Positions 32,996 to 45,562 of a DNA stretch of 64,000 nucleotides are shown here, piece after piece. Source of the stretch: Prostheceraeus crozeri. Its lineage: Eukaryota; Platyhelminthes; Polycladida; Euryleptidae. The position numbers and the translations under genes were made by a program. Location: NCBI GenBank assembly GCA_907163375.1, contig CAJQUW010000928.1, forward strand, positions 1 to 64,000, in the 5' to 3' direction. The notes beneath the pieces are model-generated. The model was given only the letters and a program-made list of their open reading frames with translations, was not told where the DNA came from and did not search any database. Position 1 is the stretch's first letter; each line of letters begins with the position of its first letter.

Positions 32996-33479
32996 CATGT
33001 GATTACATGATTATGTATTAGAAGTGCAATTTTTCATAGTTGATCAGCATCACAAATGTTCTATGCTCTTGCATGTTGCTTATAGAATAAAGGTGAGAAA
33101 TAGCCATGGTCTTTGATAGGCTGATGTTGATGCATAAATATTTGACCATCCTTGAATGTCGTCAGGTAAGTTCATGTAGACAAATCACGCAAGTGGCACA
33201 ATAAGGCATCAACAGGCTATTGATCACATTCAAAGGATTATATAAATGCAGGCATGCACTATTAACATGGCTTTGATTATTTGATTGTTGATTATTTAGG
33301 TGTAATTAAGGATTGCAATCCCAGCACTTTCAGATTATAAAAAACAAGTCGGTGCAGCTCTTAAGTTTACATACCTCAAGTTCACTTTTCGACCTGCTTA
33401 ATGTTTCAGTCCGAATTGAATTGCAAATATGTAGTGCACCACACACGCCGGATTTTTTCATTTACAGATTCTTCCGAAG

Positions 33480-34670
33480 TTCTAGCGTGCCAGATGAATG
33501 ATCAATTACTAGAAATCCTGAAAACAAGTACGCCAGTGCGCCGAAGCCTTCCATCCGGTCGCGGTCCGGCGCAGCACTGTATAGATGCCAGTTAGTGTCC
33601 GACGCATACAATTGGAACTGCGTAACCTCGTCGAATGGTTCACGCCGCCGAACTGGAATCCATGCAGTGGTGCGTCAGACTACCTGGCGTACTTCTGAGA
33701 GGCACGTCTGTACTCGGCGCTCTGCCGCCAAAAATGTCAGACATACTAAAAATTGATCATTTGTCTGGCGCGCCTGGAACCAGTTGAGGCAAGACTAATT
33801 TCAGAAGTTCTAGAAATAGATCCTGCGTATGTCGCACTGGCGCGTTAACGTCTAGTCTGGCGAATCTGTCACTGGTTTCAAGAAGCCTAATTTCAGAAAT
33901 TCCAAAAGTAGATGTTGCGTTTTGCGCGTCAACCTCTAGTCTAGTTTGCTTGGCACTGTTTTCAGCAAGCCTAATTTCAGAAATTCTATCAATACATCCT
34001 CCATTTCGCGCATTGGCGCGTCAACGTTGAGTCTGTCGTTCCTGGCACTGGTTTCAAGAAGCCTAATTTCAGAAGTTCTAGAAATGGATCCTACGTCTGT
34101 CGCACTGGCGCGTCAACGTCTAGTTTGTTGCGTCGGTCACTGGTTTCAAGAAGCCTAATTTCAGAAATTCTAGGAATGCCTTTTTCCATCTCGAGTCTGG
34201 CGCGTCTGTCACTGGTTTCAAGAAGCCTAATTTCATAAATTCTAGGAGCAGATCTTATACTAGCGCCTCAATGTGGAGTCTGGCGCTACTGAGACTGGTT
34301 TCAAGAAGCCTGCTTTCAGAAGCTGTAGGAGTTGATCCTAAGTTTGGCTCGTCAACGTCGAATCTGACGCGCCGAGCACTGTTTTCGGCGGGCCTAATTT
34401 CAGAAATGCGCGCCTGGCACTGGCTTCAAGAAGCCTAATTTCAGGAAATCTAGGATTAGATTTCGTCTGGCGCGTCAACCCCGACTCTGGCGGACTGTGC
34501 GTTGGCTTCGGCAAACATGATTTCAGACGTTCTATGAACTGAAACTACGTCGAATGTGGCACTCTGGTACGTCAACCAGGGACCTGGTGCACCCAATTCG
34601 AATCTGGAGCGCATGATCCTGACTTTATCGAGCTTATTTTCAGAATTTCTAAAAATGAATGATTATTGTG
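33480..34670. repeat. Degenerate GC-rich minisatellite, units about 75-92 bp
   Basis: The word TTTCAAGAAGCCTAATTTCA (or close variants) recurs at roughly regular spacing from about 33780 to 34440. Each occurrence is followed by AGAANTTCTAGAAATNGATC and a GGCGCGTCAACGTCTAGTCT-type block. About ten units are recognisable, with internal deletions shortening some to about 40 bp. Flanks at 33480-33780 and 34440-34670 carry weaker matches. The CpG-rich composition contrasts with the AT-rich surroundings. Short frames in it are not gene-like. Confidence 0.85.
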
Positions 34671-36390
34671 ACACAGGGCACACAAGATCCCGATATAACA
34701 ACAGTTGGCGTGTACAAGTTCTTGTAACACATATCATGCTCGATAATCAAGCTGTCATGCAGATGTGATGAAACTTATAGCTGAAATTTGCTGTTAATGA
34801 TTGACACCTACATGAGAGTATTTGATGTTGCTCATTTTTACTTTGTGGCCTTATAGAACCATGTTTCTAAGAAGTCTAATAGGGTTCCGTTTAAGGCCAA
34901 AGTATATTGATTTTTCATTATGATTTGGATAAATGAGTGAATGTGTGAGAATGTTTATGAGGAAGTAATAACTTAGTAGCAGATTAGGCATAACATCAAT
35001 ATCTGGTACTCAAAAGCTACAACAATATGCGTTAGAGCAAAAAATGAACATGCGAAAATCTAGGTGATTTACAGATGTCAGGATGACAAAACAAAATATT
35101 GCAAATTCTCAAGAAGTCTGCTTTTTCACAGGCATGATTGCTTATGGGCGCTTTTTTTCTTGGTATTTGATTTCTTTCTTCCGCTCATCATTTTGCTGCT
35201 GTATGATTAACTTCACTTTGAGCACTGTTTAACTATTCATTTGATAGTCTGACTCCTATCAATTCGCTTTTATCGGATAGAGCTACTGCAAATTCCGTAA
35301 AACTGTATCCAGTAGCATTCTACCTGCTTCAGTTTTATCTTCATCCTTCTCATCTTCAATGAACTTCTTCTCTTTCCCGTCCAATGCCTCATACTTCCTT
35401 TTGTAGATTGAACAGATATAATTGTTGCCGCTGTTTTCATTATCTTATATATTTCTCATTGTCAGTCATCAGTTATTCCCTTTTATCCTAATGATGACAA
35501 TGAGCACCCCACGAACAAAAATTATGAACCTCAACATCTCCTTACGAAGAGCGAGCATCTTTTTGATAGCAATCATTGCGGAGTTTCAATGGACATAGTC
35601 TGCTTGCTTGTTCTGCTGTTACAATATTTTTTATTGTCTAGTGGCTTCTGAACTCATGCGATAGTTTTGGTAACTCTTTTTGTGTTGGTATTGATTTGTT
35701 GTCATATCGCCGAATGCCTTTCAGAAGGCATCGCTCTAAAAATGGTCAAGACAGATGACCGGAGGTAGTATACTCCACCAGTTCATTGTTTTTAAATTGA
35801 CCCTCAAAATCGTCTCTGACCATAGAGTCATCTCCTTGGTCGTAAATGAGACGAGGTAGCGCAGGCGAGCTTTCCGATGACAGCAATTGTCCTCTTATCT
35901 CCACAATCAAATCTGAGACAGGTGGGATATTTTAAGCATTTGTGAGTTCAGAAGAAGTTTCTTTTGGTAGTGGCGCCTTTTCATTCGGCGATTCTTTTAT
36001 GGCGTTTCTTCTTCTATTATCTAAATCAAGCTTGAAATCTTCAATCGTACATGAAGAGTTTACTCACAATTGATTTATTCACACACATATATGAGATAAG
36101 GTCGCAATTTATCTCACAGATACATGTTTAAAGTACCATTGATTGCTTTTTTTGCAGTAAGTGCCTCTATAATTCCATGCTCAAAAGTATATAAAAAACC
36201 GTAAACTTTCAAATCAAGTGGACTTGTAGCCAAATCAAAGCATCAGCACCACACAAGTGAAAGGCAGATCTGTCACCATAATTTCATGAAAGGTCACTCA
36301 TCTGAGATATGCTTCATTGTCTAACATTCGCTGAATGGAGACTAATGAAGGCCTCATTTACGCAGTGTCTCACAAGAACTACCCGCGCGG
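34671..36390. other. Unassigned intergenic stretch
   Basis: About 1.7 kb with no coding frame, RNA gene or transposon end that I recognise. AT-rich and without visible internal repetition. Confidence 0.5.
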
Positions 36391-36399
36391 CAGTGTAGA

Positions 36400-37336
36400 C
36401 GATTGAGCACATTTGCCACAAGGTAGCTTCGCACGAGGCAGATCACATCGTATCTGCGACGAGAGCCTTGTTAGGAGCGTCCACGGCAAGGCTGCAAGGA
36501 TCTATAAAGAAGGTTCTGGAAAGGTTCGCCACACTGGGTAATGAAACGGAAGGCGTAGAGTTGGCGGATGCGCTATGTCGTGAAGAAGGGGCAAGTTTCG
36601 AACTTATTCAATAGAATTCGATACGCACACAGTTGCTGTTTCTCTTCTGAGGTCAAGTGGAGCAGTATTGGTGAGTGCGGGAAGCCAGTCAGTTTTCATT
36701 TCTTTGATGGCACCGGATATAGTTTGCATGGCTTCATTTAGTTGGACATCGACTCGTTTGCAATGTGTTTAGTTTTCCAAACAGGACAGCAGTGTTCAGC
36801 TGTTTGGTAGCATAATACCAGTCCTGTTTCAGGCAGTACATTAGCATCAGTGTCCCAGGTTTAACCAGCGATGATATTCAGAAGATTACTTCTTGTCTGT
36901 ATTTTTTAGCTCGGCTTTGTCAAATGTTCATTGTAGTATGACGTTCGATCCAAGGTATGCAGTCTTGGGTTCATGGGATATACACGAAAACTGTCAATGT
37001 GCACGTCAAATTGATCGCCTTTTTGACAGTTGTCTAGGTAAAACCCGATAGAAACAGTCTTTCGTGTGACTTGGTTGCAGTCTTCATCGAGTACATAAGT
37101 CAACTACATTAGATGTCATCATTTAGCATAGCGTTGAGTTCTGTTCGTAAAAGTTCGAGCTCGCCGGGTACAACAAATGTCATCGACATGTACAACAAAC
37201 AGCATGAACGAATTTTCTGCTCGTTGTCGAAAAGATGTCTGTTATTTACGTGAGGTGTTGAAGAGAGTTGGTGCTGAGACTGATCCTTTAGGACGGTCGC
37301 TCTTGCAAGAGGTTGACAGTCTATGGGGGTAAGCAT
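36400..37336 (-). pseudogene. Fossil LINE ORF2 fragment of a second, unrelated family
   Basis: Minus strand. Near 37190, HVDDICCTR resembles the RT YxDD block. Near 36950, LHTLDRTSYYNEHLTK matches the LDRxLxYxxHLxKT motif. Near 36790-36850, LVLCYQTAEHCCPVWK matches the AEYCxPVW motif; then KRVDVQLNEAMQTISG and DWLPALTN, a common LINE post-RT signature, lie near 36650-36750. The order is right but at least three frame changes and several stops intervene. It differs from the B-G LINE family by these signatures. It is old and inactive. Upstream endonuclease and ORF1 are absent, so it is 5'-truncated. Confidence 0.85.
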
Positions 37337-37800
37337 CTGCTGCGTTTTAAGAGAATGCTTTTATGCAATGCGCTGTATAAGCCTACTGAACAAGTATGAG
37401 GAAATTTAAGATAAAAACAATGATAACAGTTTGACAGTGAACTCGAAGCGCAATACTTATGTTGAGATTAGTGCTAGTTAAGTAATTATTAATTCTATCT
37501 TTTTTATAAGAAGTGTAACCCATGCTAAAGATAACAATTAATGTAGATTTCTAAAACAAGCAGCTGTAGGCATTCAGTAAGTCTTAGAAGAAACACAGGG
37601 GGCAATCAAATAATAGTGATCTATCTCACGTTGATAATTTAGAAATCAGGATCTGTACTTATGCCAATAGCTGAACAATATTAATTACTGACAGCCGTTA
37701 ATTGCTTGACGATGTAAACCGTCTGATTTATGTGTAGCCACATTCCAATGAAGTTGGTTTTGTAATAAATCTCGTAAAATCTACTCATTGATAAATTTAG
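37337..37800. other. Unassigned intergenic stretch
   Basis: AT-rich DNA with nothing recognisable, upstream of the small open frame at 37801. Confidence 0.5.
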
Positions 37801-38055
37801 GTGCGGGTGATACTCAAGAAAAAGCGGTATACACTGATATTGATCATCCTATTTATCATCACATGTATGTATATTCTGTTCTCTTCTCTCTTCTCATCTG
37901 TTGAAGTCCAAGCTCCCCATAATACGTTCAGCTCTTCGGAAGAGAAATTTTGTGATACTTGTTTCAACGTTCACCATATTTTAGCATTTAATTTGATTAT
38001 GTGTCTGCTAACTCTTCCTTCACTTTCATTTGTTAAGTTTTGTAATATCCTATAA
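37801..38055 (+). CDS. Hypothetical 84-residue frame with a membrane-anchor-like start
   Basis: The frame follows TTTAG directly and opens with a basic stretch (RVILKKKRY), then about 20 hydrophobic residues (TLILIILFIITCMYILFSSL), as in type II membrane proteins or signal anchors. After it come a short Ser-rich stalk and CDTCF, then a second hydrophobic stretch. I do not recognise the family. It could be an exon of a type II membrane enzyme, but AT-rich DNA readily yields hydrophobic frames. No neighbouring exon supports it. Likely spurious. Confidence 0.15.
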   Translation: MRVILKKKRYTLILIILFIITCMYILFSSLFSSVEVQAPHNTFSSSEEKFCDTCFNVHHILAFNLIMCLLTLPSLSFVKFCNIL

Positions 38056-40826
38056 CTTCAAAATATATTGTGTCGCCCCACAATAATAAGTATCGGGATT
38101 GTTTGTCTGAAATGTACGATTATTATTGAAATACTTAGCATTTGAGATCACAAAGATGATAAATACATCATCTTTCATTTGTGAATTGTGCTATTCAGTT
38201 TCGGTGTCGTGTATCGCGTTTCAAGAAAATGTTGTTTCAAAATTTTCACATCTGGTAGGTAGAATAATTTTACTGCTTTCATGTTATGTATTGATCAATA
38301 TCAGTTGCCAAATCTACATGCCTAGCTACAAAAGTCCCTTGCATGTCTAATTGCACTGAAGCCAAAACCAAGACGAAGCCTTTACCAACATATCATTGAG
38401 CAGCTTTGGAGGAACTTGATCTCAGACAAATGTTTATCCTCAAATATAGATGCTAACTCCTAAAGACGAGACAATCACATCACACTGTTGCTATGAATTT
38501 TAACTGAATTTTATATTGGTCCTTATCTCAATGACTAGAATGTTGGCACTGAAACGCATATTCGCGCATAGTTGTGATTTTCAGAATGTGATCGCGAGTG
38601 TACTAAAAATGAGGGTGGGCGCGTAAATTCCGGAAGCGGTCATTTGCTCAACTTTATTGATCCCGTTGATTATGTGTTCATGTAGATGATTTAAAAAACA
38701 TAAGATTATGATGATAAAATGCGCAATTGAATAGTGACTGTCTACATTTTAGAGATAGTGACCTCAGTCTACTCAACCGTGGAGTCGGGAGGGTTCTCTG
38801 TGACAGGACCACAGTGGTGCCAAAATGTTGAAACTATTTGATAGCCATTTGCAGACCGAAGATGGAGTTAATGAACTCAATTTTTAGGCTACCAAGTGGA
38901 CATCTCAAGCAGCATGCATCACTGTCAAAAAAGGGACACAGAGAGACGGTAACTGGAAGCAATGTTCATTGATTCTTAAAGAAGTTGTTCGACATACAAG
39001 TACTAGTAAGCTTACCTCTCATTTTGACATCTTACTGCTTGTATCTGATTATGTTTATCTTTATCCGAAGGGCGAAGTTCACAGCATGACCAACTTCACC
39101 AACCGGGATTGTTCCACTAACAAAACCGGCGAAGTATGTGGGATCTTCCTGTATCCTTTCATGTTGCTTTTCTTTTTCATCTTGAAAGTTTATTTTTGAA
39201 TCAGCAGATGTCTAAGGAGAATTCAAACGTTAATTGATTGCTGTCACTAAACATCTTTGTCGCAGATTTGGAAAGGTGTCTTTTTTGACTTCCTCGCTTA
39301 CATGTATGTCTCATGCCCATACAAGCAACTTATAGTTCAAGTGGAATTGCTATTAGTAATATATCCGTGAAATACACGTACATGCATTAGCGGTTGGATT
39401 ACGTCAAAATGAAGGGCACTTGGTTTACGCTTGGGGTGTCTGAGACGTTGTGTCAGACACTCCATATTGAAATAGCTTGGAACATCATAAAACTATAGTT
39501 TTGATTTCTTTTCATATGATGTGTGGGATATAAGAAGACATTATCAAACCACTCTTGAAATCAACTGTTAACCTGTCCTACAGAATTCGAATCTACTTTC
39601 GCGCGTTCCTTGAATAGAGCGAACATTTCATATTTCGACTACATACAGCAGTTGGCACCACCGAACAGTCAGCCAGGCGTCAGCAAATTCACGAATTATT
39701 GGAAGTCATGTGTGAACTAGGTCTGCGATTGGACAAAGAAAATTACCATTCCTATAGAAGTTGAATCAAGCCGATATTAGCGATTGTTTGTACCATCCAT
39801 GAGGCCTACAATTGAAAAATTTCTGAAATATGGCGATATTTAAAAGTTAGCTCACTAAAGTAGCTGCCCAGAAATCATGGGGTTTCGTGACAATTTCCGT
39901 CTGACATGGTGAAATGTCGCATAGCGTTCATTAGTACACAACATTTTTTTATAATATCCGTGTGTATAAGACTATAAATATTTTTTTGCTAATATAGTTT
40001 TCTCCATAGTAGTTTTCTCTGAAGTAGTCTCTCCAAAAAAGACTGACAGCATTTATACCTATGCAAGAAGACGCGTGAATTCATGAAATGCTGAGACTCA
40101 AAATGTCGAAAGAAATGAATTTTGCTATCATACGGGGATACGTAGGTATGGCTATAGGTTATGATTTTGTACCTATGATATATTCACTTGTACAACATCC
40201 TACTACTCCTTATCATCTTAGCTACAATTCTCAACCTACCAGATGCCTAAACAGGCCTACTTGATTTGCATTTTTGCAAGTATCCCAGGAAACCAGTCGT
40301 CATCCATACGACACGAAAAGTACGTACGGACAGTGATTACGTTTGTTCGAAATTGTGGTGTCCAAAATGTTTCCGTTTTTTAAAATAGGAATATGCGTTG
40401 ACTAAAAACGTGCCGATCGGGTGATCTTATAGTGTTGCGCTGGTGGGTGGATAAGTCATCTTTTGTAATATGATCAAACCCGGTTGGACAAGAGCAAACT
40501 ACATGTAGTATTGTCAGAGATAGCATACTATCTCCCTAAAAGTACAGGGAGAGGAGAAATGATCTCCAGATGCAATACACTGACGACATGCGATTAATCT
40601 GCTCTCCAAAACATGACAAGAAGATCTAGCACCCTATTTTTCAGATATTATAAATGCAGAAATCTATACAAAACTTTATCTCAACTATGCGCAAGGATCG
40701 GAAAATTTAATAAAAAATTTGTTATGTCAGTCAGCTTTTAATTGTTCAATTGCGAGATGCTTCTCTAAATTAGCCTATATGACTGTTGAGAATTTTACTG
40801 ATCAATGCGTATACCCTCAAAATTGC
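38056..40826. other. Unassigned intergenic stretch
   Basis: Nearly 2.8 kb without a convincing gene. A 76-residue plus-strand frame at 38969-39199 has a hydrophobic end but no recognisable motif and no exon partners. No transposon ends were identified by eye. Confidence 0.5.
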
Positions 40827-40836
40827 AAAATATACT

Positions 40837-41047
40837 TTGAGAAGTCATTATTTCGGATTTTTCCATCAGTTTAATTCACACTCCACAGTAAAATACACGA
40901 GCTTTCGATGGCTCTCGGCACACCTTAATCATGTGATTTATTAAGGATCACATGATTAAGGTGTGCCGAGAGCCATCGAAAGCTCGTGTATTTTACTGTG
41001 GAGTGTAAATTAAACAGATGGAGAAATCCGAAATAATGACTTCTCAA
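40837..41047. repeat. 211-bp near-perfect hairpin (foldback)
   Basis: The arms 40837-40937 and 40947-41047 are both 101 bp, with only a few mismatches and a 9-base loop (TTATTAAGG). A 13-bp direct repeat AAAATATACTTTG lies at 40827-40839 and 41085-41097, overlapping the left arm by three bases, and could be a target duplication. There is no coding content. It may be a foldback transposon, a recent inverted duplication, or an assembly or chimera artefact. RNA from it would form a long duplex. Confidence 0.9.
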
Positions 41048-41097
41048 TCATTGAACCCATCTGGAAAAATATTCAGCATATTAAAAAATATACTTTG

Positions 41098-42779
41098 CTG
41101 CGACTAAGCAACTGCTTTACATATAACCTCCGAATTCGTTTGCACAATTTGCAATAGCAGAATTATTCTTCTCCACTACACATGGAAACAGAGAAAATAA
41201 CGGAAATCTCATAGGAAACCTGCCGACAAATCTTCTTGCGGTAAAACGTAGTTTGTTACACTTAACTACAACTCGATTTTCCACAATATTTGATGTCCTT
41301 TTCCTCTCATCAATACAACAATGATAAGAAAATTTGTTGTCGCCTCCTCGTACCGGCTGATAGCTTCCGGACAGAAACATGACATTCCATGCAGATCATC
41401 CTTTACATTTTGAAGAGATCTGATCATGATCGGCGCTGTGGCCTTATGTTAGTGTTGGCTCTGCGTCCGAGAGACCTTTGGTCAAACCTTGGTCGGGTCA
41501 AACCTAAGACCTTTAAAATAGGTACACTTTGCATTCTTGATAAACACTCAGCCCAAAAGGAATGAGAGTGGGATAAATAACACCTCGGCCACATGGAAGA
41601 AAGTCTCCATGCTTAATGTGCTTCCGAAGATAAACAAGGTTCATTTATCTATTTTTTTCATGTAAAACGCTTAAGTTCCTGTTGAGTTTTCAGTCAGGTG
41701 ACTTCAGACTATCAGCAGGTATGAAATGGAGATTCGAATTATTTGATGCGTGATCTCTGTGAAGTAAGCAAGATAATAAGATGATTTAGTGAATGAAATA
41801 GTCGGGTATAGAGCTGTTTTTCAAAAATTATTTTTAGGTCTAGAGGATACCAACAAATTTCTCATCCTTAGAATTTTGAAATATATATATTTTTCCATCC
41901 GAAGTGGTTGGAATCGATTTGGTGAAGAATGTTTTGTTCATTCCAAATGTGAGTGTAGTCTTGAATCTGAAAATCTTTCAAAATGCTCTGCCATGTCTGC
42001 TGCTAACTTCGACTTGATACTGCAAGTTCAACAGTTGCACACACCGTCATATAAATCAAGCAATGCCTTATTGGCTTATTACACTTGGTACAGAAGAGAC
42101 TATGGGCCCATCACCCAATGACAAAAACATGGATGAAATTGCCAAGCTAAGTCAAACATGAATCAGTTAAAAAGTCAAACATAAGTCTCGGGCTAAAGCC
42201 CTCGGGATTCATCAAATAATTTCCCTCTCTATGTCCCACAGAATCACATATCCATCCTCTATCCATTATGAAATATACCTAGCCATGTCTATCATAGCCC
42301 TCATTTGTTACGATTTCTATGTCCTCTTGAGAATTTATTGAGAGCAAAAGGATTGATGACCTGAAATTTCTAGCCACCATAGATAAGAAGCGTCAATGAT
42401 AACCGATAACATGTAGAGATGTTTAACAGTTCTCCATTCCCGCGGGCTTTGATGTAAATACAATGAGAATAGTCACCCATCTGAATCGGACGTAAATCAC
42501 GTAAAAGTCAAAGTGCCCTGAGATCATTCTCACTAAAGCTAGATGGGTACAATTTCTATATTTTAGATCCGTCTTAACGAATTTCAGATATCTTAAAAGT
42601 TTAAATTGTTGATGAATTCCCTATCTGAAATTAAACTGGAGAATTCTTCCGGAGATACCAACTGTTTGGGAGTTATTTAAGTTGCGTGCACATCACCCGA
42701 CAGTGAAACGTGATAGATTTTTGTTTAGCGAAATGTACGGCTTTTGTGATATCTTCCATTTCAAATGAGCTGCTGTTTA
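41098..42779. other. Unassigned intergenic stretch with one weak open frame
   Basis: A plus-strand 110-residue frame at 41789-42121 contains several cysteines (EECFVHSKCECSLESENLSK) and a tail LLAYYTWYRRDYGP. I considered a glycosyltransferase fragment but could not match the motifs well. Nothing else is recognisable. No splice-linked exons support a gene. Confidence 0.4.
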
Positions 42780-42915
42780 TTTTTCTCTTCACACCAGTCA
42801 TTGCTTTATTGACCGCCATTGACTCAATTTTTTTTCTCCGTTTGATTATGACATTGAAGTGCATTTTAGCCCACTACCATCGAAGAATTGAATTAAAATT
42901 CATTGCTGATGAATA
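42780..42915. repeat. Local direct duplication, copy 1
   Basis: This matches 43340-43475 in the same orientation. Shared words include CTCTTCACACCAGTCATNG, TTTTATTGACCG, ATTGAAGTGCATTT and GAAGAATTGAATT. The copies differ at about a fifth of sites. The unit resembles a fragment of a dispersed repeat. Confidence 0.8.
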
Positions 42916-43339
42916 CGTGTTTAAAATAAAGACTTAATGCAAGCTTACGGAATGTACTCAGTAGTTTGAAATTAACGCACTCAGCATTTGGGGTAACAGG
43001 CCACAAATGTGCTGCCCATTTTACTTAGCAAGAAATTCTACTTACTTACAGGTAGCCTGTCTATGCGGCTGAAGTCGTCTAAGCCTGAAAATACTGTTGA
43101 ACCAGTTGAAATGTGAGAATAGACTTATCATATTGATGCCAATTTCCTGTGATATCAGGGATGTCAAAAAGCTTCGATATGATGATCGCAGACTTACTAT
43201 GAGTTTCTACAGGGAACAGCTGAAGCAGATTCCTTTCTTAATCCAGATGACTTACTTGAGTGCAGCTCCACATCATATAGAAGTTTCCGATGATGATTGA
43301 GACCGCTTCAGAATGTAGTCGTTTGTCTATTGTTGCTTC

Positions 43340-43475
43340 ATTTCTCTCTTCACACCAGTCATCGTTTTATTGACCGACGTAAACTTCATTTTTCTCTCCG
43401 TTCGATAATAGTATTGAAGTGCATTTGAGTCCAGTAACTACGAAGAATTGAATTGTAATGCATTACTGATGAAGA
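43340..43475. repeat. Local direct duplication, copy 2
   Basis: Partner of 42780-42915, lying 560 bp downstream in the same orientation. No coding frame is shared between the copies. Confidence 0.8.
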
Positions 43476-43791
43476 CTGTTGAACTGGTATACGCAATTAC
43501 GGTGTCTTACTCCTTTCGTATGACAGCCTTCTACGATTCGACACGTAGTGTTTCTATGATACTGAATGTTTGATTTTTTGACATTGGTTATTTGTTTAAG
43601 ACAAGAAAGGAAATCAAATATGTCGTAATTATCGACTTTTCTTTGTAGCTACATTGATCACTCGTTGATTGGCATTATAATTTGGGGTGCCTGCAAGGCT
43701 CAATCTTTTTCATCTATGTTTTCCTGCACGAGATGTCGCGACTGCTTTGATTGATGTAGTCTCCCCTCTTGATGCTTGGACTGATGATAGC

Positions 43792-45265
43792 TAAATCTTC
43801 CCGTGGTGAGTTAACATGAATTGCATGTGTCAATCAACGGTGCCATCGAGCTATGCCGGTTTAGATCAAGAAAATTATGAGCTCGAACGTGTATTATGAC
43901 GTACAAATTTTCGGACGAAGCATTTTTCAAGTGCAGATTTAATGGCAGGCTAAGAAAGCGACACTAAATCGGAACTGTTGAAGCGATGCATTTTCGTCAA
44001 ACCAGCAACATTCATATGAATGGTTGTTGTGGACGTCAATTGGATGTTAAGATGATCCTTTTTGCTTGTCTTTTTGCAAGATCCTCTTTTTGTGACCTTT
44101 CTTGAACGATTTTATTTTATATTATTTTACTTCCTTGTAAAGTCTTTTGAGCGTTGATTAGTTTTTAATTAGTTAATTAGTTTCATTGACAGCTCTATTA
44201 TTATCTTAAGCTGTCTATTTACTTGTCTGCTAGCGCTGTCAATCTGAATAACACTCCTCGGCGGAAAGACACTCTTCGTGTCGGTTTTCTAGCGTGCCAT
44301 TAAATGTGTACTTGAAAAGGCTTCGGCCGACAATTTGTACTTCATAATACACGTTCGAGCTCACCAAAACCGTTTTCTTGATCTATAATTGCAGATGTCC
44401 TTATAATTGCTTGTCAACTAACATTTCCAATTTTCTTGAATTCTGAAGACTTTATGCTGCATTTGCAGGTTTTGATTACCAGTGCTCGTGTGCTCATACA
44501 CTAGAGATCGCGGCTGAATTTTTTTTGACGGTCTCCGTTCTCCCCTACGAAAAATGGATAAATATCGAAAAAAAATAAAAAAAATAAACGAAAATTTATG
44601 CAAGTCTCATCTCTCGGTGTATGGACTGATGGTAGAATTCATCAGTGCCCGCGATCATGGAATATCTAGATAAGTCATGGAAGCATCAAAATTTGAAAAC
44701 GACATGGAATAGTTGCGGAAATTATAATTTCTGGAAAGTCTTGGAAAAGTCATGGAAAAAATGTGATGTTCTATTCTCAAATATGGTTGCATGAATGAGT
44801 TTTGTTGCCATTTTTATGAGCTGCCAATGGGTAGGACTAGCAGACCTGCGACTTCTTCAGATTTCAACGCAAATCTGGTAGAGGCCAAATGCAATGCAGC
44901 TTCTAACGTAAATTTCTAGATTTTGCACATGAGATCACCCTTAAGCAGCCTTTTATTCGATAGAGCGACGGTTATAATAATCAACATCACAAGGCACCCC
45001 ATGTACATGAAGATGTAGCAGTCAGATCTACGTACGCGTAGTAAATTAACAAATGTTGCTATACATAGAAGTGCAACACTGTAATATTTAAGGATGCGCG
45101 ATGATTGCCTAGGATTAGCCTAGTAGTTTAAACCGTCACCGCCTGCAAAACCCACAGGTCAAGTCCAATATGTCTACAGAGCGCTAGAGATTCGAATTAT
45201 TTTTTTCTAGTTAGCATTTTTTGGTATAAATTTTCATAATTAAGACTGATTAATTAAGACTAATT
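43792..45265 (+). repeat. Duplicated segment, copy 1 (possible hAT relic), interrupted by insertions
   Basis: Blocks 43792-43829, 44393-44530, 44605-44640 and 45009-45265 match 45563-46030 in order. They share CTTCCCGTGGTGAGTT, TCCTTATAATT, ACTTTATGCT, CAGGTTTTGAT, GCGGCTGAATTTTTTT, CAGTCAGATCTAC and ATATGTCTACAGAGCG. The block after CAG reads FDYQCSCAHTLEIAAEFF. This is weakly like the CxAHTLQLAV motif of hAT transposases, and GVWTDGR nearby resembles a hAT WTD block. The family call is tentative. The MITE at 43862-44385 and extra sequence at 44641-45008 interrupt the copy. Confidence 0.6.
43862..44385. mobile_element. MITE with long (about 120 bp) terminal inverted repeats
   Basis: The left end TAGATCAAGAAAA...GAGCTCGAACGTGTATTATGA pairs with the right end (44265-44385) over about 120 bp, with scattered mismatches and small gaps. 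The 524-bp element has no coding capacity. TA dinucleotides adjoin both ends, suggesting a TA target as in Tc1/mariner or related groups. It is absent from the corresponding point of the second duplicated copy (near 45597), so it inserted after or independently of the duplication. Confidence 0.85.
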
Positions 45266-45536
45266 AAGTCAGGCTGTTGAAGCACTTGCTTTATCTAAAA
45301 TTTCTCCCGAAAAGCAGCTTAAACAGGAAATAGAAAGCGATCGCAGGATTAAGGTCTGGAACTACACTAGTAAGACGATGAAATTTATGAAACCATGGAT
45401 TTTGGTTGTTAACCGGTTAACTATTTCAAGCCGATTAAACGAAAGTTTGAACCGTGCCAATGACTGCGGCATGATCATCACAGAGAAGACTACTAAAAGG
45501 GTAGATGACTTCCTTGAAGATATGATAGGGAGATGA
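45264..45536 (+). CDS. Unrecognised open segment of about 88 codons, exon-like
   Basis: The frame is open from 45264 to a TGA at 45534-45536 and starts with no ATG. After AGTCAG it reads AVEALALSKISPEKQLKQ, then WNYTSKTMKFMKPWILVV, then SRLNESLNRANDCGMIIT, and ends DDFLEDMIGR. Composition is protein-like (charged, amphipathic) and unlike the AT-biased chance frames around. It lies between the two copies of the duplicated segment, whose blocks hint at a hAT transposase, so it may be part of the same degraded element. I do not recognise a domain. Confidence 0.3.
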   Translation, partial: LSQAVEALALSKISPEKQLKQEIESDRRIKVWNYTSKTMKFMKPWILVVNRLTISSRLNESLNRANDCGMIITEKTTKRVDDFLEDMIGR

Positions 45537-45562
45537 AGATTCCCTGATGATAGATGTCGCAG

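Noticed and set aside
37801-38055. N-terminus of a glycosyltransferase (type II membrane enzyme)
   Set aside because: Only a hydrophobic start and one CxxC; no catalytic-domain motif or neighbouring exon.
41789-42121. Fucosyltransferase-like fragment
   Set aside because: The cysteine spacing and YYTW stretch only loosely recall the family; no donor-binding motif is visible.
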